64,000 bases of DNA from Cucumis sativus (taxonomy: Eukaryota; Streptophyta; Magnoliopsida; Cucurbitales; Cucurbitaceae): contig NC_026656.2 of NCBI RefSeq assembly GCF_000004075.3, positions 21,462,607 to 21,526,606 of the forward strand. Direction: 5' to 3'. A program made the translations under genes and the position numbers. Below are positions 12,956 to 38,290 of the stretch, in pieces. Positions within the stretch are counted from its first letter, which is position 1; every line of letters starts with the position of its first letter. The notes below the pieces were generated by a model that did no database searches, was not told the DNA's origin, and saw only the letters and a list, made by a program, of their open reading frames with translations.

Positions 12956-13995
12956 AGTACTAATTTTGCTTTTTATCTGTTTTTAAAACATGTGCAAGAA
13001 TTTCACAATCATCCATTTGAATCAAGATATTTATGAGAAAATGTAAGAAGTATTTTGAATAGTAAAATGAGAGACACAAAAATACAACTCTGACCAAAAT
13101 GTATCTAAGTATTATTGGGACTATTACATGACATATGTAGGGAGGAAGTATAAAGCAAGTGGGAGTGGCCATAAGAGACACGTGCAAAGCCATCAAATAT
13201 CCACACGTGTGGAGGCCTTCCCTTTTTATGTTTTTATGCCTTTCTCTTAGCATAAGTACCCACGAGGGACAATTTTATTGGTACACAGACAAGAAAGCTG
13301 GACCTGCCTTTTCTCAGGTAATTCTACATGTCGTCCTGGTCTCTTTTACTCAAATTTGCGTAAAAACGTCATGTCGTTTTCTTCACATTCTTGAATCGCA
13401 GGAATCGGTAGGCCTAATTTACGCAGTCGGCTCAGCGGCGTCACTAATTGGAGTACTAATCTACCACAAAACCCTTAGAGACTTGAAATTCCGACGAATC
13501 CTCTTCTTCGCTCAACTCTTTTACGGCGTCGCCGGATTTCTCGACGTCATCTTCGTCCTTCGTTGGAATTTAGCCTTAAGAATTCCAGATGAGTTATTCG
13601 TGGTGATTGAAGAGTGCGTTACTCGAATCGTGACGCGAATCCGATGGACGCCGATGATGGTTCTGAACACTCGACTATGTTCCGTTGGAATCGAAGGGAC
13701 TTTCTTTGCATTATTGGCTTGTATTGATAGTTTGGGGACGTTGTGCTCGAAATGGAGCGGGGGATTGGTGCTCCATGCGTTTGGAGTAACGAGGAGTGAT
13801 TTTAGGAACTTGTGGTTGGTGGTTCTGCTTCGAACTGTGTTGAGATTTGTGGTTGTGGGGTTCGTTTTTCTTGTTCCCGATGCGAATCAAACAGACATTT
13901 TGATTCCGGGTGATCATACGATGGTTAGAAAGAGTAGTTCGGAAGATGGGGATAACATTCCTCTTGTTTCTATGAAAAGCGAGGGTCGAGATTAG
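10754..13995 (+). CDS. Probable folate-biopterin transporter family protein (FBT-A)
   Basis: Exons: 10754-11377, 12774-12878, 13141-13317 and 13402-13995, all joined in phase 0, giving about 499 residues. The third exon may instead start at 13156, which removes five residues and aligns without gaps to the second transporter gene. It is a major-facilitator-like protein with about 12 hydrophobic segments. The family signature is seen at about residues 100-120 (GLLTDAFPVRGYLRRPYF), followed by AIADVTIDA in the next loop region. The N-terminus carries a run of eight Thr from ACC/ACT repeats. Family members are related to Leishmania biopterin/folate transporters; one plant member moves folates across the plastid envelope, but substrates of most plant members are unproven. 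Intron 2 contains a 33-base A tract. The last intron (84 bp) has no in-frame stop. Confidence 0.9.
12922..12954. repeat. A33 homopolymer tract inside a transporter intron
   Basis: A run of 33 A follows a T in intron 2 of the FBT-A gene. It could be a poly(A) tail left by a retroposed fragment or simple expansion. Length may be unreliable in sequencing. Confidence 0.85.
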
Positions 13996-15290
13996 TGTGT
14001 ACAGAGTGTAGAGCTAGAAATGTTATGTGGGATTGGAATCATTGGATTATAAATTTGAGGTATTTTGGATTGTTCATTTTTTGTTGTGTTGAAATTTTGT
14101 AGAAGAATGGGGTCAGAGAGTCTATAGGGGATAGAGCATGATAGAGTTAATAACATATGGACTTTATTAAAATTGTAATTGTTTTGTAATAGAATGTCCA
14201 GCTCCAAACCATTTACCTCTTAAGTTTTAGGTGTTATTTGGATTTCATATATTGTTGGATGGATATAGATATCAGATGTATCTGTTTGGATATGGATATA
14301 TCAATATACAAAGTTAAAAATGTGAAAAATGTATTTAATTTATTAGATAAGAAAGCTAAATAATTATTTAATAAAATAGAATATAACAAATGCAAGCACA
14401 CTGATGTGTGTCATAAATTAGATGAATATTGTTAATTAAATAGTTTTATTTAACAATAAAAATAATTTAATTAAAACATTAACGGTTGATTATATAATCT
14501 TTATATTAAGTGGTTTTATATAGCTAAGGCAAGATAAACTATTATCGTATTAGTTGATAAGTTATTGAGTATTAATAATATGTTTATATTCAGTAATTAA
14601 TTAAGGTTGACAGTAATTGTTAATTATATTAATTAATCAATTTATTCATTTTTTAGGTATAAAAATCTGACTGGTTTGGAGAGAATATTAAAAGCCCACG
14701 TTAGGTGGATTTTAATGTTTCTAGATAGCAATATTATGGGTTTTAAAATATGAAAACAAGTGAAATAAACAAGTGATATAAAGCCCAATGCACTTCAATA
14801 CATCATCTATTTAGTTTAACATTTGATTCCTAATCTATTTAGTTTAACATTTTGATTCTTAATTTAGTACATATTGTATTTGCCCTAGCTCATTACAACA
14901 AAATTAGAGTTTTTCACTTTCGGTTCATTTACCTACACGACCTTTGTTGGAATTGTCAAATGAGATCTTTTGAGTTGCCAAATGAGATTTTTTAATATTA
15001 TAACTTATTGGCAAAATAATGTTGGTTTTAGATTATATATATAGAAAAAACGAGGATATTATTTATTTATCTTTTAACACCGCTCAATTCCAATATCATC
15101 TAAACTTTGTATTAAAACGAAGAAGAGTTGAGTTTAAATTGAGATGGCTATTAGTTCAATACATACAGGTTACACACTTTAGTGACATATTAAAAATAAA
15201 ATCGGTGGATTTACTTTATTAATTAAAGCGCACATGTAACTCAATTAAATCCAAAATATTTTGTAACTAAAAAAGAAAAAGAAAGAAAAG
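13996..15290. other. Intergenic DNA between FBT-A and ERH
   Basis: About 1.3 kb. The first 200 bases probably include the FBT-A 3' leader. The rest is AT-rich; a 28-29 bp imperfect tandem repeat lies at 14805-14861. A purine-rich stretch (AAAGAAAAG units, 15270-15312) precedes the presumed ERH leader. No gene seen. Confidence 0.6.
14805..14861. repeat. 28/29-bp tandem repeat (2 copies)
   Basis: The unit starting ATCTATTTAGTTTAACATTT occurs at 14805-14832 and again at 14833-14861 with one inserted base and one substitution. Located a few hundred bases before the ERH gene. Confidence 0.8.
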
Positions 15291-15330
15291 AAAGAAACGA
15301 AAGAAAAGAAAGCCCTCGATTGACTTTGCG

Positions 15331-15429
15331 ATGGTCAAGTCTACAGGCGAATCATTATCGGTCGTTCTTACCTGCGCTCGCTCGCTCTCTCACACACCGA
15401 CCATCCTCTCGCGACAACACACCCTCTGA
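15331..15429 (+). other. Upstream open reading frame in the presumed ERH leader
   Basis: An ATG at 15331 opens a 32-residue frame that ends with TGA at 15427-15429, 34 bases before the ERH start codon. If the transcript begins upstream of 15331 this uORF would be met first by scanning ribosomes. The peptide has no recognisable motif and its expression is not shown by the sequence alone. Confidence 0.35.
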
Positions 15430-15463
15430 GCTTGCTCTCACCTCACCTTCACTACGTTTCTCC

Positions 15464-18400
15464 ATGGTAATTTACACCCTTCTCTTGAACTTTTTTCTTT
15501 CTGCTCGACTCTTCCTTTCTACTTCTTTCAATCGATTAAGCTTCAATCTCACATTCCCGGCACGAATTTGGCCTATCCACTTATTTGAATATTGTTAGGG
15601 TTTCCTTACCAGTCTGAAACGCGTCCCAATATATGCGATTTTAAAGTATTAATCATCTCACTATCTTTGTTCTACTCAATGAACGTATCGAATAGTAACT
15701 GTAAGTATCTTTCTCTGCCTCCGAGCTGAATTAGTTCGTTTGCTTCTTTTCCCCCATTGTTTTACACCCCTCAGATTTTAGGGTTAGGTTTTTCTTTTTT
15801 TTCTTTTTAAACAGAAATTTGCATATGTTACACTGAAAGAGATTCAGTTCCGTTCGGGAATAGTTTTGACAATATTGTACAAATAAAACTTGTAAATGCA
15901 CGTAATATCTTTAAATTGCTTGAGCATGTGATGAATAAACGTAAACGCTGTCATGGTATGATGTCATTTGTCAAGAAGTAGAAGATGGTTGCGCGGTTTG
16001 AGCTTCTCTTTGATTTTCTGAAGAGTTACCCTCACATTTATTGGTGAGTTTTTCTTTAATCAATTATATTCTTTTTCTATCTCCTTCAGGCTAACAGGCA
16101 CACCATTCTTCTTATGCAAACGTCACACAACAGGGCAACTAGGACTTTTATGGATTACGATTCAATAAGTCAAGCTATGGATGGTATGATTTATCATTAT
16201 GTTCAAATTTATTTTTTCACCTACTTTTGTTGTGGCTAGCAAGTTTAATCACCCATCGAACTTCTTTAAACATTTTAGTATGTTATGGTAAAGAACATGC
16301 TAGGGGAAGCGATCAAGCTTCTCAAACACTAACGTAAAAAGTAAAATTATCAACATCTAATTTTGAAAGTTTTCTATACCTTTCATTGGATGATTGGTTA
16401 GTTTCACTAAAGTTTTTATAATGCAAAAAGTTTTGCCTGTCTATTGATTTAGTAAGAGTCAAAGTAGTTTCATATGACAGCATCAGCATCAGCATCTGAA
16501 GGATAATTTGAACTTATTACATAAGAGGCATTCTTCTTGTTCGCTTTCGCATTTCTGATGGTTACGACCTTTATGTGCATGCTAAAGTTGTACAACCGTT
16601 CTATCCTTATTCTCCTAATTTTGGAGTTCTAAATTTTTACTTCAAAGGTATTACATTCACATACCTATCTTTACTGTTGAGTTGTGCAAAATGATACAGA
16701 AGTCAAAATTGTACCTCTAGAGCATCATTACAATTTTAGGTGTGTTTTTCCCCATTTATCTCTAATAACTCAAAGTCAGCATCTTATTAATTGTTGGTAT
16801 GTTGGCTGCCATATTGCCGGCTCACATTCTAAGTGGTATAACAATGTAACCTTCATTTTTTCTTTCTTATGCGTTATTATTTATATATTCCAATTTCTTC
16901 AATGATTATTACAAAACTTGGTATTCTTCTAATTTTTTCACAATTGACTCTCCGTTCCCTGCAACATATTTGTCCAGATAAGTAAACTATTGATCATTAA
17001 AAGATTTAAAAATTAACCAGAATTTAGTACACATTATTACACAACTTTGATTGACCCGAAAGCTTTTGATGGGTTATGGAATTTTTTTAATATTATATCA
17101 ACTCTCTTGATACTCCCATTGTGGCTTCAAAATTTGTTAAAGAGCTAACAAGTGAAATTCAATATCAATTGAGGAGGAAATGATTTTACAAGAGTTTGAA
17201 CCCACGATCTCCTACTCCAATACCATGCTAGATACCAATTGATTCAAAACTTAAGCGGATGGGTTATGGACAAATTTAATATTGTATCAATACTCTAACA
17301 AACAACAAGCAGAAAACAAGGTAATAGAAGAAGTCAGAGTTGAATCTAATAACTACTAAAGTAGACATGGCCCATGGGTAGCTTATGAAGAGACCTGTCC
17401 ACTGTGGTAACCTTCTAGTGGACGAGTAAGGAGCATTGCATTCATCTTAGAAAGTCATGTAAACTATTATTCAACAAAAATTCTCGCTGTTTAGCCCTTT
17501 ATAAACAACTCCACTATCTTCCTTCTTAGTGGTCGTACCACCTGAACCTTTGCATTGGGGATGATGTGTCTAATAGCGAGTTCAATTGTTGATTAGTTGC
17601 TCTTCTAAAAACACAGGAACATGCAGATTGGGACCTTTGCTCCATGTTTATATAAAATACAAAATCATTTAGTTGTGAGTCTGTGACTTGAATGGAAACC
17701 GTTTTTATGACCATGCGGTGAACTGATAATAAAAGAGACGAGCTGTCAGTCAAAACTTTTGAGGACTTGGATTTAAAATATTAATATACTGTAATTCTTT
17801 ATATGCTAGATTCTGTAAGATGATTAGTTTTATAGTTGTTGGGTGAGCTCAGTTGAGATAAAACTAAATAGGTCTGGACACTCATGGATGTTGAAAGACT
17901 AGAAAAGATGGATGCTTCGAAAAGACAAAAGTAGAGAAAAAAATGTATTTAGTTTTTTATTTGAACTTATGGAATATACCTTTGAACTGTTGGTACAGGT
18001 ATATGTGGGCTGTATGAAAGGAAGCTTAAGGACTTAAATCCAGCCATCAGAAATATCACTTATGATATTGCTGATCTCTACAATTTCATTGATGGCCTCG
18101 CCGATATGAGCGCTCTAGTGTATGCTGCCTTATCTTTCCCACGCTTTTCCCTTTCACTCACCCCTTAGGAATAAAGATGAAACAGTTCGAGTTGTTGGAA
18201 AAGCAACTGTTTTTCCCAGTATCTTCAAAATGTTCTTTTTTTCAAAAAAGAAAAAAAAAAAGCTTTATGAGTCTTGAGGTCTATTGGTTGATCTTTATTG
18301 TCTGTATTTGATATTGGCGTCACTAATATCCATGCTTATATTGCCATGGAAATAGCTTAAATAGGAATGCCAAAAGATAGTTTGGAAGAACAAAGACAAG

Positions 18401-18728
18401 AACATATATTGCGAACTTTTATGATTTTAGTTCTTAGACTGATGTCAACATATTTAGCTCTTGGTCAGTTACAAAATAAAAGGCAGTTGAATTTAAATGG
18501 GCCTTAAATAGGAGTCATGTTTTATTGACATATTCATTTGTACACTGTATCATGAATCCATTTTTCGAAACATATCCATTCATCTATGTTAGTTTTGATG
18601 TCATGGCATGTTATCTGATTTCCACCTCCCTTCGCAGCTTCGAACATTCAATTCAGGCTTATTTGCCTTATGATCGGCAGTGGATTAAACAAAGGATATT
18701 TCAACATCTGAAGAAACTGGCACATTGA
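15464..18728 (+). CDS. ERH: Enhancer of rudimentary homologue
   Basis: Four coding exons: 15464-15466, 16090-16183, 17999-18119 and 18638-18728, giving 102 residues. The first coding exon holds only the ATG, which abuts a GTAATT donor. The protein starts MANRHTILLMQT and carries the whole conserved fold: the FMDYDSISQAMDGICGLYE stretch, NITYDIADLYNFIDGLADMS and the C-terminal LPYDRQWIKQRIF. ERH is a small, very conserved nuclear protein; in animals and fission yeast it forms dimers that bridge RNA-processing and RNA-elimination partners, and an RNA-related role in plants is likely by homology. The donor of the third exon (GTATGC at 18120) gives VFEHS at the junction. The second intron (1.8 kb) carries a miniature LTR element in opposite orientation. 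Confidence 0.95.
17043..17289 (-). mobile_element. Miniature LTR retroelement (TRIM/SMART-like) in ERH intron 2
   Basis: Read on the minus strand: a short terminal repeat (17289 down to 17226, beginning TGATACAATATTAAATTTG), then TGGTATTGGAGT at 17225-17214, which resembles the Ty1-copia primer-binding site TGGTATCAGAGC, a short core containing GGGTTCAAAC, a purine-rich stretch, and a diverged second terminal repeat (about 17101 to 17043) with the shared words GATATAATATTAAA and CCATAACCCATC. No coding capacity. Same architecture as the element at 27722-27973. The 3' edge is approximate and no target duplication was identified. Confidence 0.6.
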
Positions 18729-20200
18729 GACAATTATAAAGGCGCTGCATCTGTTCTCAGTAACATTCTAAACTTCTGCATCCAACTATCAAGTTAAAGA
18801 TGCTCTTGTATGAAGTGTAGAAATTTATCCGTCTTCTCTGCCCCGCTTACAATCTGCGGGGTTCAATTATACATGAATCTGAACTTTCTGTGTGTGCATC
18901 TATGTCTAAAGGGTATTTGATTGTGTTTTTCCTATCCTTTACAGAAAGTATCTGTTATAATCTACAAGGTTATTGCCTGTTGGCTTTTGCAGATGGCAAG
19001 TTTCTTTTCCCCATCTTTGATGAGCTTCATTGTTAAACTTCGATTGATCCTCCTTCACAGTCTAGTTATTTCGTTGGCATGCATGGCCTGAAGTCGGAAT
19101 TTTTTTTTCATTTGTTAACATTTGGTTTTTGGTTTTTGAAATTAAGCTTATAAACATAGTATTTATCTCTAAATTTCTTGATTTTTTATCTATTTTCTTT
19201 ACCAATGTTTTAAAAAAGCAAGCCAACATTTTGAAAACTAAAAAAATAGTTTCCAATTTTTTTTTTTGAAATTTAGCCAAGAATTCAATAAAAGAAGATG
19301 CAAATTGTTGTAAGAAATTTAGAGGGAATAAGCTTGATTTGGTCTGTTTTCTTTTTGTCATGCTTCAACATAATCAACCAAAATTTTACATATGATTGAA
19401 TGAAGTTAAAGCGTTAATTGCATTAATAGCACAATAAAATATTGTTTTAAGTATAAACAAGTGACTTTTTAATCTGTTATTTAAGAATCTCAAGAAAGGA
19501 AATGCAACATTTCGTCAAAGAATCTCAAGAAAGGGATTGTTTTCATTGCTTTAGACTGTCTACTGTTTTATAACTCATTAACAAAGAACATGTTAATTTT
19601 TAATTAAAAAATGTCAAAGCCTGTTTCTCATTAATGTTCTTTAAATTAAAATTGTTTAACACGTTGACAGTTCCAATCTCCATTGTTACAATTGTTGTAC
19701 TTAAGATACAAGACTCTCCATAGAAACAAACACACGTATATTTTCATTTATTTGGATTGAGTTTGATGTTTTCTTGATTTTTCAATATTTACGCTTAAAA
19801 AGACAAAGAAAAAAGAAAACAACTATCTACGCATGAATGATTTAATTAAAAGAAAGGAGGAGACGATACAAAAACAAAATTTTAACATAATCATCGTATA
19901 CAAAAGAAGTGACCACAACTCACCAATAATGAACACAGGCTTTTTAGTCTAAATTCACACATATTTGCTTAGCTTTAGTAGAAGTTGAAGGGAGAGATTT
20001 GAACATAAATTTACATATTGATCTTTGTTACGGTCCGTTGAACTAAAATTTTGATGGCTTTGCTTAGCTTTACGTTGGTAGAAGAGGAGTGGGAAAAGAA
20101 AAGAATAAATAAATAAGAAGAGGGTAAAATGGGAGAGTAACGTAGTTTAGGGTCCGTATAAAATGGAAACAAATTGGGTGACCGACGAATAAGAGATGTA
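18729..20200. other. Intergenic DNA between ERH and RRC1
   Basis: About 1.5 kb. The first part likely carries the ERH 3' leader. The remainder is AT-rich with short frames only; no conserved coding sequence or element was recognised. Confidence 0.6.
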
Positions 20201-20440
20201 CCGTGACTCTACAATTTGTACCCAGCGGTAAGGGTAACATAATTACTAATTTTCCCGGGTTGCTCTGTTTCTGCTCTTCTCCACTCCCAACTCAAATCTC
20301 ACCCCTTTTTCTTCAATCTCCGCCCCCTCCCTTTTGTCATCGCGCCACCGTCCCCAACGGAAAACCACTTTCAACCTTCATTGATTATCCTTCCATTCTG
20401 CCGGAACCCTAGCACTTATTTCCGACTCTCTATTTTCGTT

Positions 20441-21039
20441 GTGAGTCCTATTTTTCTTTTCATCCCTTTCTACCAATTCTACTGTGTGCTTCGATGCGGA
20501 GTTTTTCTTTTATGATGTTTATTGTTCTTCCAAGCGAGCTGGGTTTTGTATCAATGTTTACTTTTCTTGGATGATTTTTTCTCTGGCTTTATGGTTAGAC
20601 TATTGGTTTATGTTCGGTTTTCAATTTATCAATCTTAGGTCGCGTATTTTGATGTTTCTGTTTTCGATTCGCGCGTTTCTGTTGCTTTATTATGGTTCAC
20701 TGACTGAACAGCTAGACGAAGTCTTTCTTAGAAAGCTGAATTTAAAAAAGGGGTTAAATTTGTTTGGCTTTGGTTTTTTTCTTGAGAAATGGGGTTTGGT
20801 CTTCTTAATTTCTGCTTCGTTTGTGGAAAATATTCCTGGCTACTTTGTTTTTATGCTAGTGCGTAAATTGCAAGAGCGTTAATCCAGGCGTGTTGGGTTG
20901 TTCTGAACTTTATCAGCAAGCAATCCCATTCTACTAGTCATATAGCAGTCGTGCTCGGTGATTTATGAATCGAGTTTCGAGTTTTGACGTGAGATTTTTT
21001 TTACTGTGTCTGGAACTAACGTTTATTAATGCTGTATAG
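20441..21039 (+). other. Probable 5'-leader intron of RRC1
   Basis: A good donor (GTGAGT at 20441) follows a CT-rich, GC-richer stretch (about 20230-20440) that looks like a plant 5' leader, and an acceptor (TATAG ending 21039) lies 14 bases before the RRC1 ATG at 21054. A spliced leader is common in plant splicing-factor genes. The frame open across 20484-20882 has no domain and is treated as intron. Confidence 0.5.
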
Positions 21040-21053
21040 AAATTGATGCAAAC

Positions 21054-33592
<12,539 letters not shown>

Positions 33593-35735
33593 GAATTCCT
33601 TCCATCAGATTTTGCCAAGCCAAGTGTTCTACAAAAACTGGATGCGGGTCTATCGCAATCATGGGATGCGAGAGTTTTAGGCAGGTCAGATGTCGAGAAA
33701 AACAACGTATCGTAATTTTTGTTGACAGTTCATGTTTTAAGAAAACTAAGGTATGGATGTTGTGGAGAGAGAAGGGGAATTTCGCTCATCATGTGTATGG
33801 TAACTGGTAAGGTGTTAATTGATAGGAAGTAATGTTCCCCATTGAAATGAAAATTCCCATGTTCATGTTTATACTAAATATTACATTTGTATCACAACAT
33901 TTTCCTTACCATTCCCTATATCTCAACTTGAAAATCAAATCCGTTTGGTATAGGAGTTTTAAATTCTTTTACTTTGCCTCAACCCTTTCCAAGAGTTCAA
34001 AAATGATTCGTATCTTCTCCAGCATATGGTTGTTTCCACTCATCATTCTTTCGGCCATTTGGTTATGTTTTCATCCATACTCATGGGCACTACATATCTT
34101 TAAAGAACAATACTGATATGAATCAGAATTAAATGGTGTTTATTCTTGAACCTCAACATTTATATACTTCTTTTCCATCTATTTTTATTTAACTATAAAC
34201 CTCTCCGTCGGTCGTCAAAATTGAAGCTTTTATATATATATATATTAAACAGAAGGAAAAAGAGATGTAGAAAACATTTTTGGATGAGCATCAAATGTCT
34301 TTGTACTGTTATACATCAATATAAAGAAAAACATATAAACCACTTATTTCAACTTACTTATCTTTCAAACCTTCTTCCAAATGATTCATTAGGATATGAT
34401 AACTAAGAATAAGTCAAATCATATTTAGTTTACGTGTAAATTTTGTTTTAATATATATTGATATGACATCTTTTAACTTTAAGAGACATTTGAAATAAAA
34501 GGTTGGTTGTTATAGTTCTTAGTTATTATAATTGGATTACAATATTTTGTGTTCGAGGGTGTAGAGCATTTTTGTTTGAATTACGATAATATGTTTTGAG
34601 GTTTAAATTATTTTTGTTTGAAAAGAAAACATTACAACTTGAGGTGAATGTAAACTAGTAAAAATATTATGCAGTAAATAGAAATTATTATGAAATAATA
34701 TTCACTGTAGTTATTATAGTGTCATAGATAGTTCTTGTTCCGAAAGCTCTAAGAAAAATGATGATTATTTATTTGTGCTTAAAATGGAGCATCTCCAACA
34801 AAAGCAACATAAATTGTAAATGCTATAAGTAGCTAATCTACACCCTAATTCATAAATCTGTCATTAAATGGGAGAAAGACTTTTTTTTTTTTACCAATAA
34901 TAATAATTGGTAGATCTTTCCCTAGATTTTTAATTTCATTTTCGTAATTAACTTTTCTACTACAAAATATTTTCTTTAAGGAAAATCTCCAACCTTGAAG
35001 GAGAAGATACAGAAAATTCTACATGAAAACGCTATTCAAGATTAAGGAAAGTGGTTCATATTATGTAGTTGTAAGATTTTCTTAATATCGATTTTAATCT
35101 TAGTTTCAAGAGGCTAGAAAGGAGTATTTATTAAAATTGTGAATTTGTATATTTATTTTTTTTCAATTTTCTTTTTAAATATTAGAAAATAGTTCCTTAT
35201 ATATTAATTATCAGATTTAAACTGTCATTTTCGTTTCTCCTTCATATGAAACCATTTTTTGCAAACAAAATAAGAGATTTAAATTTTCTTATGGTTAGGA
35301 AACAACCATTTCGGCAATAATAAAGAAAAAATTCAAATGAGAAAGATGGAACCTTCAGAATTCAAAGTGGAAAAATGCATTTTCAACTTCATCCACAAAA
35401 TTTCAGCAACAAAATCTTAGCATATTTCAACCTCAGGAAAGATATTTTGTGCTGAACCAAACTGGGGAAGAAGAATAAGTTGATATATCATTGTTATGTA
35501 AGAAAATAATTCAAGAATTTGAGTCCTTTCTTATCTTTGAATCTTACATGTGAAGCATTAACACATCCTGTAATTAGAAATGTAATACAAAATTTTGATG
35601 CAACAGAAGTGGAAAATGAAAGGGGCATTCAGCAGATAAATAGATATTCATAACTTCAAATCTACCTTCTGCTTTTTTGGTTGCTTGCTTTTAGATCATA
35701 TCTACAAATAGCTTCATCCCATTTTAGCCTCAGTA
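33593..35735. other. Intergenic DNA between convergent RRC1 and FBT-B
   Basis: About 2.1 kb separating two genes that converge. It should contain both 3' leaders; the RRC1 one probably ends within the first few hundred bases. The rest is AT-rich with short frames and no recognised element. Confidence 0.6.
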
Positions 35736-38290
35736 TCAGAACGCTTCTTTCTGGCTATCTATGTTCATCCCATTAACAAGGGAAACCAGTTCAATGTTGT
35801 CGGCTTCTTCAGAAGTATCGTTATCGACTTCAGAACTTGGCAGCTCGGTTGGAAGAATTGAAGAATTTGGATCACCTCTAGGCACCAAAAACAGCATACA
35901 GAGAGGGGAAAGTCGCAATAAGTTCCTAATCAAAATGGCTAGCCATAAATTACCGAACTTCGTTCGTGTAACTTGAAGGATATGGAGCAGGAAACCGCCT
36001 CCCCATGATGCTGAGAGAAGTCCAACGTTGTCAATCGACATAAGTAGAGCAAAGAAAGTTCCTTCAATGCCTCTTGGGCAAAGCTTGGAGCTGAGGACTA
36101 GAAGAGGCATCCATTTTAGCCTGTTAACAAGCTGATGTACACTCTCATCTATAACAATGAAGAAGTAATCTGGTATTCCAAATTTCAAGTTCAAACGCAA
36201 AACAAGCAAGAAATCAAGCATCCCAGATAAACTGAAAATCAATTGAGTCCAGAAAAGCAAGTCGCGGAACTGATGATCCTTGAGAACATACTGATACAGT
36301 AAAGCTCCTAAGAGAGACCCAACTGAACCAATTGAGAAAATGAAACCAACATTTTCCTGCATTAAAGCCAAAAGAAAAAATGAACAAAGTACATAAAAAA
36401 TCTTCAACTGGCTGAAAAAGAGACGAATCATTTGCATAATTCACACATCTTGATTATTAACTTGACTTCAGCCAGGTCAAAGTTCATTTACTTAAACAAG
36501 ATTCAAGGTGTCAATATCCTAGATGTTACGGCTTGGAAATACAAAGAGTTTTGACAATATCCAAAGAAGTTTCAAGGAGTCAATATCCTAGATGTTACCT
36601 GAGAGAACTTTGGACCATTTTTTGAGTCTGTGTACCAATAAAACAGTCCCTCATTGATGTCAAGGCACAATGCAAGAGATAAATACATATATAGGCACGG
36701 CCTCCACACATTCGGAATCTTTAACGTTGACCACATAGCCTTCCCAGCACCGACAAACTTTTCGTTTACCTGATTGGTTCCAGGAGACAAAGTAAGAAGT
36801 TATGAACCGAAGCAAAGGGAAGACATTACACATAACAGATGCTATAGAATACCTATACCTGTCTGTAATTGAAGTCTGGCATATGGGGTTCATTAAGTAG
36901 AATTCCAACCAAAAATACAAGCCCTCCAGGTATTACTAACAAACCATATACTCCCTAACAGAGAAAAGAAAGTAAGTAAATCTCCCAAGCAATGAAAGAA
37001 TCAAGCCTTGATATTACAAGTATGAAGCAACAAAGAGTTCATAAATAATAGAGAACCATAGAGCCTATCAGATGAACAAGGACACCACTAATCGAGAATC
37101 CGAGTAATGCTCCGACTGAAGAACTCAAGGCACACAAACTTTGCAAATCAGCTGCAAGGGTAGGATGAATGTTACTGTTCTGTGCTACACATGCATCTAT
37201 GGTTACATCTGCTATGGCTACACTGGCACTTCCCGCTGTTAACAACAAAATCGCGAGCACAAGATGCAGCTTCTCGTGTAGGGCTAACGAAAGCAAAGAG
37301 ATCACACCAAGAAAACCTGGAAATTACAGACATTTCACCATCTGATCGACTTAGAAACTATATAACAAGTGAAGAAGACAAATTAAGTAGAAGAAAGTGG
37401 GAACCAAGCAGACTTTTATGAACATGAGGACAAAATGTTTCACTGATGTTCAGCATATCTGCAAGCTTCAGATGTAGCTCACTTGCAGGCATGGGATAGC
37501 TAATGACTTAGTTACCGGGCATTTCAAAAGGATTTCTTGCAGAAGAATTATTTTTTCCCCAAATGAACAGGTCCAAAATAGAATACTGAAAATTTGTTAG
37601 AACAAGCAGCCTATTCAAAGCACTCAAAAAAAATACTAAGACAAAGCATGGAAACCTTTGCAGACCATTTATGCTGGCAATTGATCTCATAGATTTGATA
37701 TGAGACAATTTATAAAATAGTGAAGAACCTATAATAATTAGAAACTAAGCACAGTATCATGAAAATATTTTCACACTGAAATTTTCATGATCCAAAAGCA
37801 GCAAAAATTCAAAACACCCTTTCAAACGACAGATCCCATTTTGTTTGTTCTTAGCTTCACATTTAACATTCTATTGAACCAGACAGAAATTCGAGGGTAG
37901 CAACAAGACATGGCAGATGAATTTACCTGCAAAAACAAAATAAGGCCGTCTATGGTATCCAAGAATGGGGACTAAATCAGTGAAAAGACCCCAGATAGGC
38001 TTAACCATCCATGGAATATAGGTAATGCCTGAATAAACCTGTGCTTCAGATGGCTGTACTTTCTGAACATCTTTCATATAGTATTTGGTGGAGACACGGT
38101 TAAGTGCTCCACCCAATCCTTGACTAATTCCATAAACAATCACTACTCCAAACACAAAACTCCAATGCATTTCAGTAACCAGTAATTTGAACCAATAAAA
38201 AGCTGTCCCAATAGAGACATTAGACTCTTTCTGTGGTTCATCTTCTTCCAAATCTTCAACAGAAATTTTAAGCTTCTCTTCCTCCACCAT
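35736..38290 (-). CDS. Probable folate-biopterin transporter family protein (FBT-B)
   Basis: Five coding exons on the minus strand: 38290-37927, 37316-37057, 36954-36859, 36769-36599 and 36356-35736, giving 503 residues. The protein has about 12 hydrophobic segments, an acidic N-terminus (EEDEPQKES-type) and an acidic tail. The family signature [18 protein letters not shown] and the following [15 protein letters not shown] match those in FBT-A, as do [14 protein letters not shown] and the [10 protein letters not shown] motif. It is a paralogue of the gene at 10754-13995. FBT-B has one intron more: its first two exons together are 624 nt, exactly the length of the single first exon of FBT-A. 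The exact substrate is unknown; family members are linked to folate or pterin movement. An imperfect 25-30 bp repeat (about 36500-36533 and 36569-36602) overlaps the donor of the fourth exon. Confidence 0.93.

Noticed and set aside
20484-20882. 132-residue frame upstream of RRC1
   Set aside because: It sits between a good donor and acceptor in the presumed leader intron and has no recognisable domain.
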